A DNA stretch of 64,000 nt from Lysobacter sp. Root916 (GTDB lineage: Bacteria > Pseudomonadota > Gammaproteobacteria > Xanthomonadales > Xanthomonadaceae): NCBI RefSeq assembly GCF_001429785.1, contig NZ_LMJF01000001.1:936474-1000473 (forward strand), in the 5' to 3' direction. The stretch's first letter is position 1. Each line of letters starts with the position of its first letter. The position numbers and the translations under genes were made by a program. The notes under the pieces are model-generated. The model did no database searches. It worked only from the letters and a program-made list of their open reading frames with translations, and was not told where the DNA came from. Below, piece by piece: positions 48,836 through 61,305 of the stretch.

Positions 48836-48870
48836 ACGAGAACGCCACCTGCGGGTGGCGTTCTCGTTTG
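48836..48870 (+). terminator. Terminator after gyrA
   Basis: A perfect 14-bp stem (48836-48849 with 48854-48867) and TGCG loop, followed by a short T run, lies 20 bases past the gyrA stop. Confidence 0.85.
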
Positions 48871-48952
48871 CGGCGTCCGGACGACGCGTCGCCGATCGGG
48901 ATCGTAGCGTGAGCGTTCGTGTGGTTCGCGCATGCAGCGCGACGCTCAAAAG

Positions 48953-48982
48953 AAAAACCCCGGCCGAAGCCGGGGTTTTTTT
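48953..48982. terminator. Bidirectional terminator between gyrA and the M4 peptidase gene
   Basis: AAAAACCCCGGC pairs with GCCGGGGTTTTT around CGAA, with A and T tracts on both sides, so it can stop transcription from either strand. It lies 46 bases past the stop of the minus-strand M4 gene. A near-identical hairpin core recurs at 53567-53590 beside the M12 gene. Confidence 0.9.
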
Positions 48983-49027
48983 ATCGCATAGCCGTCGCCG
49001 AGCCGTTCCTTGGCCCGGATCGGGCAA

Positions 49028-52030
<3,003 letters not shown>

Positions 52031-53515
52031 ATGGGCCGCGACGACAGCGATACCGCCTGCGGCGACGCCGACGTCGCGAACGAGGTTTGCGCCGATCCCG
52101 GACGGCGCCAGGCGCTGCGGGTGCTTGCCACCTGCGCCGCGCTGGGCGTGTCCGGCTGCGCGCGCGAGTCGCCGGACCGCGACGAACGCCGTCTGCGCGA
52201 TATCGGCGGCATCGACGAAATCGAAGTGGGACGCGTGCTCAGACCGAACTCGGTGGCCGCGGTCGTGGCCGCATTGCGAAGCGGTCCAGGCGCGGTGTCG
52301 ATCGGCGGCGCGCGTTGCAGCATGGGCGGCCAGATCGCCGCGGACGGATCGTTGCATCTGGACATGCGCGGCTTGAATCGCATGGTGTGGCTGGACCCCG
52401 CGCAGCGGCGCGTGCGCGTGCAGACCGGCATGTCCTGGCGCGAGTTGCAGGAGCTGATCGACCCGCACGGTCTGGCGGTTTCGATCATGCAAAGCTACAG
52501 CAACTTCAGCATAGGCGGCTCCCTCTCGGTCAATTGCCACGGCCGCTACGTCGGCAAGGGCAGCCTGATCCACAGCCTGCGCGCGCTTCAACTGATCGAC
52601 GGCGACGGGCAGGTGCACGAGCTCAGCCGCGAGCGCGACCCGCGGTTGTTCCATGCGGCGGTGGGCGGCTATGGCGGGCTGGGCGCGATCACCGAGGCCG
52701 AGTTCGATCTCAGCCTCAACCATCGCATCGTGCGGCGCGCCGAGCGGGTGGCCTTGGACGAGTATCCGGCCTGGTTCGCCGAACGCGTGCTCGCCGATCC
52801 AGCCAGCGTGCTGCACAACGCCGACTTGCTGCCGCCACGCTTCGACGCGCCGGTCGCGGTGACCTGGAGCCGCTGCGCAGAGCCGCTGACCGTCGATGAA
52901 CGCCTGATCGCGCGCAATGGCGACTACCGCCGCGACCGCAAACTGATCTGGAGCGCGTCCGAATTGCCGGGCGGCCCCTGGATGCGCGAGCGATACTCGG
53001 TCGAGAGGCTGCTGCGCGAGCGCGAGGTGGTCTGGCGCAATCGCGAAGCCAGCTTGGACATCGCTTCGCTGGAGCCGAGCACGCGCCGCTATTCGACCTA
53101 TCTGCTGCAGGAGTACTTCGTGCCGGTCCCGGCCTTCGCCGAGTTCGCGCGCGCGCTGGCGCGGGTCCTGCGCGACTTCGAGGTGCACGCATTGAACGTT
53201 TCGATCCGGCATGCGCCCGCGGATCGGCAATCGCTGCTGAGCTGGTCGCCGACCGAGGTGTTTTCGTTCGTGCTCTATCACAAGCAGCGCAGCGGCGCGC
53301 GCGCCGACGCGGTCTCCGGACAATGGACGCGGCGCCTGATCGATCTGGCCCTGGATCACGGCGGCCGCCACTATCTGCCATACCGCCTGCATGCCACGCG
53401 CGAGCAGTTTCTACGCGGCTATCCGGCAGCGCCGACGTTCGCGGCGCTCAAGCGCCAGATCGATCCGCGAGGACGTTTCCGCAATCGGATGTGGGACAAG
53501 TACTTGCCGAGGTGA
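52031..53515 (+). CDS. FAD-binding (VAO-family) oxidoreductase, probable Tat-exported lipoprotein
   Basis: The 494-residue protein has an FAD-binding type 4 domain (about 65-240: SIGGARCSMGG, then SIGGSLSVNCHGRYVG and GGYGGLGAITEAEFDL) and a C-terminal substrate domain ending IDPRGRFRNRMWDKYL, as in sugar-lactone and alditol oxidases. The N-terminus has RR at 25-26, a hydrophobic stretch and the lipobox VSGC (Cys43), suggesting Tat export and lipid anchoring. Substrate is unknown. ATG 52031 is chosen; the TTG just before it at 52028 is better spaced to GGAGG and is an alternative. It lies between two protease genes on the opposite strand. Confidence 0.82.
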   Translation: MGRDDSDTACGDADVANEVCADPGRRQALRVLATCAALGVSGCARESPDRDERRLRDIGGIDEIEVGRVLRPNSVAAVVAALRSGPGAVSIGGARCSMGGQIAADGSLHLDMRGLNRMVWLDPAQRRVRVQTGMSWRELQELIDPHGLAVSIMQSYSNFSIGGSLSVNCHGRYVGKGSLIHSLRALQLIDGDGQVHELSRERDPRLFHAAVGGYGGLGAITEAEFDLSLNHRIVRRAERVALDEYPAWFAERVLADPASVLHNADLLPPRFDAPVAVTWSRCAEPLTVDERLIARNGDYRRDRKLIWSASELPGGPWMRERYSVERLLREREVVWRNREASLDIASLEPSTRRYSTYLLQEYFVPVPAFAEFARALARVLRDFEVHALNVSIRHAPADRQSLLSWSPTEVFSFVLYHKQRSGARADAVSGQWTRRLIDLALDHGGRHYLPYRLHATREQFLRGYPAAPTFAALKRQIDPRGRFRNRMWDKYLPR

Positions 53516-53566
53516 GGGCGGGCTCGTCGGGCGATGCCGCCGTGGCGCTTCCCGCTGGCGCAAGAG

Positions 53567-53590
53567 AAACCCCGGCCGTGGCCGGGGTTT
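53567..53590. terminator. Bidirectional terminator between the oxidoreductase and the M12 gene
   Basis: AAACCCCGGCC pairs with GGCCGGGGTTT, with A and T ends on both strands. It is 52 bases past the oxidoreductase stop and 44 bases past the minus-strand M12 stop. The core matches the terminator at 48953-48982. Confidence 0.8.
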
Positions 53591-53633
53591 CGGTGGGATC
53601 CGGAGCCGGGCGCGCGGGCCCGGTCGCGGCGCA

Positions 53634-55547
53634 TCAGAAGGTGATGCTCCAGTTGTCGATGTAGCCCACGTCCTGGCCGGCCCGGTCGGCCGCGCGCAGG
53701 CGCCAGGTGCCGTTGAGCGCTTCGGTGGACAGGTTCTTGACGAAGGTGCCGCTGACGTTGTCGGCGCTGCCGCCGCTGCGGTTGTGGATGTTGTAGACCG
53801 AGCCGTCCGGCGCCAGCAGGTCCACGATCAGGTCGCCCTTGTAGGGATGGACGATGTTGACCGAGATCGAAGCGTTGGACGGGGCGTTGCCGGTGCGGCC
53901 GGAGACCACGATCGAGCTGCTCACGCCGGTGGCGTTGTTGTCGGGAATGTTGACGTCGGTGCCGTTGCTGTAGGTCTGCGCGCCGCCGGTGGAAACCGTG
54001 ACGGTGGCCGTCTTGGTGTTGCTGGCGCCGTCGTCGTCGGTGACGGTCAGGGTGACGGTGTAGGTGCCGGCCGTCGCGTAGGTCTTGCTGGGGCTGGTGG
54101 CGGTGGAGGTGGTGCCGTCGCCGAAGTTCCAACTGCGCGTAGCGATCGTGCCGTCGCTGTCAGTGGAGGCGTCGGTGAAGCTTACCGTCAGGCCGCTGGC
54201 CGAGGAGCTGAAGTTGGCCGTCGGCGCGACGTTGGCACCCGGGTCGGCGCGGAACGCCGCCATCGCCGCCTTGGTCTGCACCAGCACGCGCTGGTTGTGG
54301 CTGAGGTTGGTGTTGCCCATCGGCACGCCGTTATAGCTGACGTCGGGGTTGGACCAGTAGTTCAGGCGCGTGCAGGCGGCGCCGCTGCACTGGTAGGCCA
54401 TGATGGTGCGCCAGCGCGTGCCCGTGGCCGGTGCGTACTGGTAGCCGTGGCCGTAGGCGTAGGGCGTGCTGCTGGGGTCGTTGGTCGGATCGTGGCGCGC
54501 CGACAACAGGTGGCCGATCTCGTGGGCGAAGCTGTAGTAGCCGGTCGCGCAATCCCAATACACCGTCGCGAACGCGCTGGCGGCGTTGGAGCCGATCGAA
54601 CTGGCGCGGCCGCAGTTGCTGTCGTCGTCGATGACCAGCACGTTGACGTCGGCGGCGTTGGCGTCGCGGCTGGCATGCACGTCGTCCATGTAACCGTCGC
54701 TGGTGCCCGCGAAACGCTGCACGTCGGTGGCGTGGCCGTCGCCGACCGAGGTGTATTGCACCGTGCGGTAGTTGGCCAGGACCATGTTGATGCCGACGTT
54801 GGAGTTGACGTAGCCCTGGTTGCTCTCGGCCACGGCCAGTTCGATCAACGCTTCCATGTCGCCGCCGTACGCGGCGACCGCCTGGTTGGTGGCGACCACC
54901 TGGACGCGGATGGTGGCGGTGGCACCGGGGTCGATCGCGGCCGCGCCGACCAGGCCGCCGCCGCTCACGGCGCGCGCCGCGGCGGCGCGCATGTCGATCT
55001 GCGGCATGCCGGCTTCGTTGTAGTCGGCCGCGTGATCCGGCGGCAGGCGGCTTTCGTCGACTTCGATCACCGCGTTGCTGCCGTCGGGCAGGGACTGGAT
55101 GCGGTACAGGGTGCCGTCGACGCGCACGTTGCCGGTGATGCGGTCGCCGTGGCGGACCAGGGCCACCGAGTTGCGTTCGTCGACACGCACTTCGCGGGAG
55201 CCGCGCAAGGCCGCGGCGCCGCGCGAATCGCGCAGACGACCGAGCCAGACGGTGTTGCCGCGCTCGGTCTGGTGCGCGTCGTCCAGCGTGGCGGTGACCA
55301 GGCGCGAGCCCAGGCGCAGTTCGATCTCGCGGTTGTGCGCGCTGACCACCGAGGCGTCGGCGCGTTCGATGCGCAGGCTGCGGGTGGGGGCGGCGTGCGA
55401 CAGCTGCTGGGCGGTGGCGAGCGCGGCGCGTTGCGGGGCCGGCGCCTGTCCGACGAACAGCGGCTTGGCCGCGAACGCTGGGGCGCTGGCGATGGACAGG
55501 AGCAGGGCGGCCTGGGCCAGGCGCGCTGCATGCTTACGGGTGGTCAT
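53634..55547 (-). CDS. Secreted M12-like (reprolysin-type) zinc metallopeptidase with PKD and P domains
   Basis: The 637-residue precursor has a signal peptide (LAQAALLLSIASAPAFA), a pro-region (about 25-205), and a metzincin catalytic domain with H342EIGHLLSARHD (the extended HExxHxxxxxHD zinc site) and the Met-turn TIMAYQC. It then has a PKD domain (about 450-525) and a P-domain (about 530-637) ending NWSITF. It is an extracellular protease. The C-terminal 190 residues share most residues with the M4 protein at 49028-51184, though the catalytic domains are unrelated, so the tail is a mobile module. Confidence 0.92.
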   Translation of the reverse strand: MTTRKHAARLAQAALLLSIASAPAFAAKPLFVGQAPAPQRAALATAQQLSHAAPTRSLRIERADASVVSAHNREIELRLGSRLVTATLDDAHQTERGNTVWLGRLRDSRGAAALRGSREVRVDERNSVALVRHGDRITGNVRVDGTLYRIQSLPDGSNAVIEVDESRLPPDHAADYNEAGMPQIDMRAAAARAVSGGGLVGAAAIDPGATATIRVQVVATNQAVAAYGGDMEALIELAVAESNQGYVNSNVGINMVLANYRTVQYTSVGDGHATDVQRFAGTSDGYMDDVHASRDANAADVNVLVIDDDSNCGRASSIGSNAASAFATVYWDCATGYYSFAHEIGHLLSARHDPTNDPSSTPYAYGHGYQYAPATGTRWRTIMAYQCSGAACTRLNYWSNPDVSYNGVPMGNTNLSHNQRVLVQTKAAMAAFRADPGANVAPTANFSSSASGLTVSFTDASTDSDGTIATRSWNFGDGTTSTATSPSKTYATAGTYTVTLTVTDDDGASNTKTATVTVSTGGAQTYSNGTDVNIPDNNATGVSSSIVVSGRTGNAPSNASISVNIVHPYKGDLIVDLLAPDGSVYNIHNRSGGSADNVSGTFVKNLSTEALNGTWRLRAADRAGQDVGYIDNWSITF

Positions 55548-55954
55548 CGGGTTCTCTCTCCCTGGTCGGCCGGGGCGCGGCCGCGTCGATGGCGATCCCT
55601 GGCGCGGCGTCCGTGCTAGCCGATGCGCAGGGCGATGGCGGACGGATCGTCGATCCGGCCGTTTTCCAAGCTAGCCAACGAGGCGCCAGGGCGGGGCAGG
55701 GGAAACCAACCGCGCCTGTACTCACAGTGTGATTCGAGTCATGCATTGGCACATGCGTCGCTGGCGCTGGATCGGCCCGACTTCGGTTTGAAACATTGTT
55801 CCAGGGTGTGAGGGGCGATTGCGCCGGGCGCTCGATGCGGCCGCCGTCGGCGTTCGGCAACGCCAGCAAAACGATGCCTGCGCATGGCCCGCAAATTGTC
55901 CTTATGGCGATGCTGGGCGCGCTCTATACTCGTCGCAACCCTAGGGGAGACGAC
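55548..55954. other. Divergent intergenic region, M12 gene and alpha-2-macroglobulin gene
   Basis: No gene is seen. TATACT at 55925-55930 is a good -10 box 25 bases before the macroglobulin start, but the -35 region (TTATGG at 17 bases) is poor. GGGGAG (55944-55949) is its ribosome site. Confidence 0.4.
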
Positions 55955-58900
55955 ATGGATAGCGTGGTGGGTGGTGCTGCATTTTCGTTCCGGCGCGTCG
56001 TGCGCGCGGCCGCTGGCTTGGCCTTGGCGCTGCTGCTGATCGGCGGGCCCGTCGCCTGCAAGCGCGACACCACCGGGCAACTGCCCGAGGTCAGCGGCGA
56101 GGCGATCAAGGCCAAGCGCGAGACCGTCGAGGGCTTCGGGCTGGTCGCGGCTTATCCCGATCAGAAAGCCGACGAGCAGCTCGCGATCGCCCTGGAATTC
56201 AGCCAGCCGCTGGTCGGCAGCCAGGCCTTCGACGACCTGATCGCGGTCGCCGACAAGAACGGCGCCGTGGTCAAGGGCAGCTGGGTGCTGGACGACGGCG
56301 GCAAGGTCCTGCGTTTCCCCCACGTCGAAGCCAGCAAGGATTACGTGGTCACCATCAAGGGCGGCCTCACCGCCGCCGACGGCGACCGCATCGGCAAGGC
56401 CGTCACCCGCAACGTCTACACCGGTCCGCTGGATCCGGTGGTCGGCTTCGCCTCGCAAGGCAGCGTGCTGCCGGCGCGCGAGAGCCGCGGCCTGCCGGTG
56501 GTGTCGATCAACGTCGCCGAAGTCGACGTCGAGTTCATGCGCATCAAGGACAAGGAACTGCCCAAGTTCTTCGCCGAGTACCAGCGCGGCGGCCGTCGCG
56601 GCAGCTGGGAGCTGGAGCGCGACTGGGACGACAAGACGCCGCTGTCCAAGCTGGCCGAGCCGGTCTACGTCAATCGTTTCGTGCTCGGCGGCAAGCCCAA
56701 CGAGCGCGTGTTGACCTATCTGCCGCTGCAGGACATCGAGGAGCTGCAGAAGCCGGGTCTGTACTTCGCGGTGATGAAGCGCAGCGGCCAGTTCAAGGAC
56801 GAGTTCGAGACCGCGTTCTTCACCGTCAGCGATCTCGGCCTGCACGCGCGCGCCTACAAGGACAAGCTGTTCGTGCATACCGCCTCGCTGGAGAACGGCG
56901 ATGCGGTCGGCGGGGTCGAGCTCAAGGTGCTGGATGCCAATGGCGAGCCGGTGCTGAAGGGCGAGACCGATCGCAACGGCAACGTGATGCTGGCCTACAA
57001 GCTCGACGCCACCCAGGTGCTGGTGGCGCAGCGCGGCAGCGACGTGTCGATGCTGCCGTTCAACCAGCCGGCGCTGGACCTGTCCGAGTTCGCGGTCTCC
57101 GGCCGCGAGCAGGCCTGGTTCGACGTGTTCGCCTGGTCGGGCCGCGATCTCTACCGCCCGGGCGAGACCGTGCGCCTGTCGGCGCTGCTGCGCGATCAGG
57201 ACGGCAAGCCGGTCGCGCTCAAGGGCAAGGCCTTGCAGCCGGTGTTCCTGCGCTACGTGCAGCCCGACGGCAAGACCTTCCTGGAAACGCGCCTGCAGCC
57301 CGACAGTCAGGGCTATGTGCGCCACGCCCAGGTGATTCCGGCCGACGCCGCGACCGGCCGTTGGCGGGTCGAGTTCCGCACCGATCCGGCCAGCAAGGAA
57401 GCGGTGCAGGGCATGACCCTGCGCATCGAGGAGTTCCTGCCCGAGCGTCTCAAGCTGGACCTCAACGCCCAGGCCACGCTGAAGCCGGGCGAGCCGATCA
57501 AGCTCGCCGTCGACGGCGCCTACCTCTATGGTGCGCCCGCGGCCGGCAACCGCTTCACCGCCAAGCTGGCGGTGATGGTGGAGCAGCATCCGTTGGAACA
57601 ACTGCCCGGCTACTTCTTCGGCGACCCGACCCTGAGCCTGCCCAAGGAAGCCAAGGACGTGGTCGATACCGCGCTCGACGCCCAGGGCAAGTTGCAGCAG
57701 AGCGTGGCGCTGCCCAGCGAGGCCAAGCCGGTCAGCCCGATCGCCGCCATCCTCACCGGCAGCGTCTACGAAAGCGGCGGCCGCAGCGTCAATCGCAGCC
57801 TCAAGCGCGTGCTGTGGCCGGCCGACGCCCTGGTCGGCGTGCGTCCGCTGTTCGACGACAAGGAAGGCACCGATTCCAACGGCAACGCCGGTTTCGAGCT
57901 GACCCGCGTCGGCGCCGACGGCAAGCCGCGCCCGGCGCGCGGCCTGCGCGTGACCCTGATCCGCGAACACCGCGACTACCACTGGAACTACGACGCCGAC
58001 GGCGGCTGGGACTACGACTTCAACCGCCGCTACGAAGACGTGCAGACCCGCAACGTCGACCTCGGCGCCTCGCCGCTGCGCCTGGATTTCCCGGTCAAGT
58101 GGGGCGAGTACCGCATCGACGTCTACGACCCGGCGACCCAGCTGACCTCGCGCTATCCGTTCAAGGCCGGCTGGAGCTGGGACGACCAGAACCGCGGCCT
58201 CGACGCGCGCCCCGACAAGGTCAAGATCGCGCTCGATAAGACCGCCTACAAGGCCGGCGACACCCTCAAGGTCACCCTGACCCCGCCGCACGCTGGCAAG
58301 GGCCTGCTGATGGTCGAAAGCGATCGCATGCTGTACGTGCAGGCGATCGACGTGAAGGCCGGCAGCAGCTTCGAGATTCCGGTCACCAACGATTGGGACC
58401 GCCACGACGTCTACGTGACCGCGCTGGTGTTCCGCGGCGGCAGCGCGCCCAGCAAGATCACGCCCGCGCGTGCGGTCGGCATCGCCCACGTGCCGATGGA
58501 CCGGCGCGAGCGCACGGTCGCGGTCGGCCTCAACGTGCCCAAGCTGATGCGGCCGGAGCAGGACCTGCCGGTCACCGTCAGCGCGCCGCAGCTGGCCGGG
58601 CAGGAGGCCTACGTGACCGTGTCCGCGGTCGATGTGGGCATCCTCAACATCACCCGCTTCCCGGTGCCGGACGCGGCCGCGCATTTCTTCGCCCAGCGTC
58701 GTCTGGGCGTGGACGCCTACGACGTCTACGGGCGCGTGATCGAGAGCTTCGAGGGCGGCACAGCCAAGCTCCGCTTCGGCGGCGACGCGGCGTTGGAGGC
58801 GTTGCCGCAGGCGCGGCGCCCGACCGCCAAGGTGCAGACGGTGGACCTGTTCGCCGGGCCGGTGCGGCTGGACGCCAAGGGCAATGCCCTGGTCAAGCTG

Positions 58901-60913
58901 GCGGTGCCCGATTTCAACGGCACCTTGCGGGTGTCGGCGCTGGTGTACTCCGGCGGCAAGTACGGCAAGCGCGACCGCGAGACCATCGTGCGCGCGCCGG
59001 TGCTGGCCGAGGCCAGCACGCCGCGCGTGCTCGCGCCGGGCGACCGCAGCAACGTCACCCTGGACGTGCAGAACTTCACCGGCAAGCCCGGCGAGTTCGA
59101 GGTCAAGGTCGAAGGCATCGGCCCGCTGTCGCTGAGCGACGGCAACCGCAAGGCCAACCTGGGCGTGGAGGCCAAGACCACCTACACCTTCCCGATCGTC
59201 GCCCGCGAGGGCTACACGGTCGCGCAGGTGCGCGTGCGCGTGGAGGGCAACGGCTACAAGGTCGACCGGCGCTACGACGTGCCGGTGCGGCCGGCCTGGC
59301 CGCAGGTCTTGCGTGCGCGCACCCAGGTGCTGGAGGACAACGCCTCGGTGCGCCTGGGCGCGGACTTCGCCGAAGGCCTGATGCCGGGCTCGGTGAACGC
59401 GCGCATGACGGTCAGCGCCTTGCCGCCGATTCCGTTCGCCAGCGCGCTGCAGGGCGCGCTGGAGTATCCGTACGGCTGCGCCGAGCAGACCACCAGCAAG
59501 GGCTATGCCGCGCTGGAGCTGGACGAGGCGACCGCCAAGATGCTCGGGGTCAAGGGCCTGGACGCCAAGCAGCGGCGCGCGCGCATGGAAGGCGCGTTCG
59601 GTCGCCTGGCGGCGATGCAGATCGGCTCCGGCCACTATTCGATGTGGGGCGACGGCGACTACGTCAATCAGGCGATCACACCCTACGTGGTCGAGTTCCT
59701 GCTGGACGCGCGCGACGCCGGTTTCGCGGTGCCCGAGACGATGCTGCAGAAGTCGCTGAAGGTGCTCAACGAGGACCTGCTGTCGGGCGGCGCCCAGTTC
59801 TTCGGCTACGACCGCCGCGAACACCTCAAGTTCGCCTATCAGGCCCACGCCGGCTATGTGCTGGCGCGCGTCAACCGCGCGCCGCTGGGTACCTTGCGCG
59901 CGCTCTACGACAACGAGCGCAAGAACAGCGTGACCGGCCTGCCGCTGGTGCACCTGGGCCTGGCGCTGTCGATGCAGGGCGACAAGGCGCGCGGCAAGAA
60001 GGCGATCGCCGAAGGTTTCGCCAAGGACTCCAAGGACCGTCCGGAGTACCTGGGCGACTACGGCAGCCGCGTGCGCGACGACGCCTTGATGATCGCGCTG
60101 GTGCACGAGCGCGGCTACGCCACGCCGGCCTACGACGGCCGCGCGGTGCCGCTGGGCCTGGAGCTGGACGCGCGCCGCAATCGCGGTTGGCTGTGGCTGA
60201 GCACGCAGGAGCAGGTCGCGCTGGCGCGCCTGGGCAAGGCGCTGATGGCCGACCAGGCCAAGACCGTGTCCGGCCAATGGAAGGTCGGCGATGTCGCCAG
60301 CGATGCCGGTGCGGCCAAGATCGTCGGCCGCCTGTTCGACTACGACGCGCTGGCCGCGGGCGTGAGCTTCGCGCCGGTCGGTCAGCCGCCGCTGTACGCG
60401 AGCATGGAAGTGGCCGGCGTGCCGCGCCGCGCGCCGGACCCGGACAGCTCGGTGATCGAGGTCAAGCGCAAGTACTACACGACCAAGGGCGAGGAGTGGG
60501 AAGGCGGCAGCCTGGAGGAGGGCGAGGCCCTGATCGTGCAGGTCAGCATCAAGGCCAGCCGCAGCATGCCCGATGCCCTGCTCACCGACCTGCTGCCGGC
60601 GGGCCTGGAGATCGAGAACTTCAACCTCGGCGACGCCAAGCAGTGGGCCGGCGTGGTGGTGGACGGCATCGAGATCTCCGACCGCGACGACGCCGCCGAA
60701 GTGCGTCACGAGGAGTTCCGCGACGACCGTTACGTGGCCGCGCTCAAGCTCGACGTCGGCGACACCGCGCGGGTGTTCTACCTGGTGCGCGCGGTCACGC
60801 CGGGCACCTACACCGTGCCGCCGTCGTTGGTCGAGGACATGTACCGTCCGGATCTGCGTGGCGTCGGCAAGGCGGTACCGGCGATGCTGACGGTGACGCA
60901 GCCGGGCAAGTGA
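55955..60913 (+). CDS. Bacterial alpha-2-macroglobulin family protein (YfhM-like), probable lipoprotein
   Basis: The 1652-residue envelope protein has a hydrophobic N-terminus and Cys35 (GGPVACKRD) as likely lipid site; the lipobox is imperfect, with Pro at -3. Ordered macroglobulin domains follow: MG domains (about 60-600), a bait-like region, the alpha-2-macroglobulin domain with YGRVIESFEGG, and the thioester C1175AEQ in YPYGCAEQTTSKGYA inside an alpha/alpha toroid, then a C-terminal receptor-like domain. Such proteins trap attacking proteases covalently. It is followed by pbpC, the classical pair: a trap and a peptidoglycan repair enzyme. ATG 55955 has GGGGAG upstream. In a protease-secreting bacterium it may protect against self-made enzymes as well. 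Confidence 0.93.
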   Translation: MDSVVGGAAFSFRRVVRAAAGLALALLLIGGPVACKRDTTGQLPEVSGEAIKAKRETVEGFGLVAAYPDQKADEQLAIALEFSQPLVGSQAFDDLIAVADKNGAVVKGSWVLDDGGKVLRFPHVEASKDYVVTIKGGLTAADGDRIGKAVTRNVYTGPLDPVVGFASQGSVLPARESRGLPVVSINVAEVDVEFMRIKDKELPKFFAEYQRGGRRGSWELERDWDDKTPLSKLAEPVYVNRFVLGGKPNERVLTYLPLQDIEELQKPGLYFAVMKRSGQFKDEFETAFFTVSDLGLHARAYKDKLFVHTASLENGDAVGGVELKVLDANGEPVLKGETDRNGNVMLAYKLDATQVLVAQRGSDVSMLPFNQPALDLSEFAVSGREQAWFDVFAWSGRDLYRPGETVRLSALLRDQDGKPVALKGKALQPVFLRYVQPDGKTFLETRLQPDSQGYVRHAQVIPADAATGRWRVEFRTDPASKEAVQGMTLRIEEFLPERLKLDLNAQATLKPGEPIKLAVDGAYLYGAPAAGNRFTAKLAVMVEQHPLEQLPGYFFGDPTLSLPKEAKDVVDTALDAQGKLQQSVALPSEAKPVSPIAAILTGSVYESGGRSVNRSLKRVLWPADALVGVRPLFDDKEGTDSNGNAGFELTRVGADGKPRPARGLRVTLIREHRDYHWNYDADGGWDYDFNRRYEDVQTRNVDLGASPLRLDFPVKWGEYRIDVYDPATQLTSRYPFKAGWSWDDQNRGLDARPDKVKIALDKTAYKAGDTLKVTLTPPHAGKGLLMVESDRMLYVQAIDVKAGSSFEIPVTNDWDRHDVYVTALVFRGGSAPSKITPARAVGIAHVPMDRRERTVAVGLNVPKLMRPEQDLPVTVSAPQLAGQEAYVTVSAVDVGILNITRFPVPDAAAHFFAQRRLGVDAYDVYGRVIESFEGGTAKLRFGGDAALEALPQARRPTAKVQTVDLFAGPVRLDAKGNALVKLAVPDFNGTLRVSALVYSGGKYGKRDRETIVRAPVLAEASTPRVLAPGDRSNVTLDVQNFTGKPGEFEVKVEGIGPLSLSDGNRKANLGVEAKTTYTFPIVAREGYTVAQVRVRVEGNGYKVDRRYDVPVRPAWPQVLRARTQVLEDNASVRLGADFAEGLMPGSVNARMTVSALPPIPFASALQGALEYPYGCAEQTTSKGYAALELDEATAKMLGVKGLDAKQRRARMEGAFGRLAAMQIGSGHYSMWGDGDYVNQAITPYVVEFLLDARDAGFAVPETMLQKSLKVLNEDLLSGGAQFFGYDRREHLKFAYQAHAGYVLARVNRAPLGTLRALYDNERKNSVTGLPLVHLGLALSMQGDKARGKKAIAEGFAKDSKDRPEYLGDYGSRVRDDALMIALVHERGYATPAYDGRAVPLGLELDARRNRGWLWLSTQEQVALARLGKALMADQAKTVSGQWKVGDVASDAGAAKIVGRLFDYDALAAGVSFAPVGQPPLYASMEVAGVPRRAPDPDSSVIEVKRKYYTTKGEEWEGGSLEEGEALIVQVSIKASRSMPDALLTDLLPAGLEIENFNLGDAKQWAGVVVDGIEISDRDDAAEVRHEEFRDDRYVAALKLDVGDTARVFYLVRAVTPGTYTVPPSLVEDMYRPDLRGVGKAVPAMLTVTQPGK

Positions 60914-60941
60914 GGTAGCGCCGCGGGCGGGCTCGCGGCGG

Positions 60942-61207
60942 CCCTCACCCCAAGCCGCGCCCCGGCCCGACTGCATGGCGGTCGGGCGTTCGGTGCAGCG
61001 CATGAGGCGTAACCAATGCTGTCCCTTCTCCCGCTGGCGGGAGAAGGTGCCCGTAGGGCGGATGAGGGAAGCGAGCGCCGCAGGCGTGAGTGCTTCCATT
61101 CCCAAGTACTTCCAGTAAACGAAAGCCGGTGAATCCAGTGAGCAGTACGGAACCTCCGGCGCCGGAGCGGCCCTCACCCCAACCCTCACCCGCAGGCGGG
61201 AGAGGGG
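60942..61207. repeat. Dispersed repeats R5 between the macroglobulin gene and pbpC
   Basis: Three related elements occur: CCCTCACCCCAA at 60942, a perfect hairpin CTTCTCCCGC-TG-GCGGGAGAAG at 61025-61046, and CCCTCACCCCAACCCTCACC through GGCGGGAGAGG at 61171-61207. These are the widespread bacterial repeats whose translation reads PSPQPSPAGGRG. The third copy lies inside an upstream in-frame extension of pbpC. No other gene is seen in 60914-61305. Confidence 0.7.
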
Positions 61208-61305
61208 GCATAGGCGCGTGCAAGCGCTGGTGGCATCGCCTGCGCGCAGCGAAGTCCGACCCCGCAACGGCAACGACCACGCTGCCGACGCCGCGCCGCT
61301 TCGGA

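Noticed and set aside
55739-61273. Very long minus-strand open frame (1844 codons) opposite the macroglobulin gene
   Set aside because: It mirrors the plus-strand gene, is rich in His/Arg/Gly/Ala typical of the antisense of high-GC coding DNA, and has no family features; the plus strand has full macroglobulin domains.
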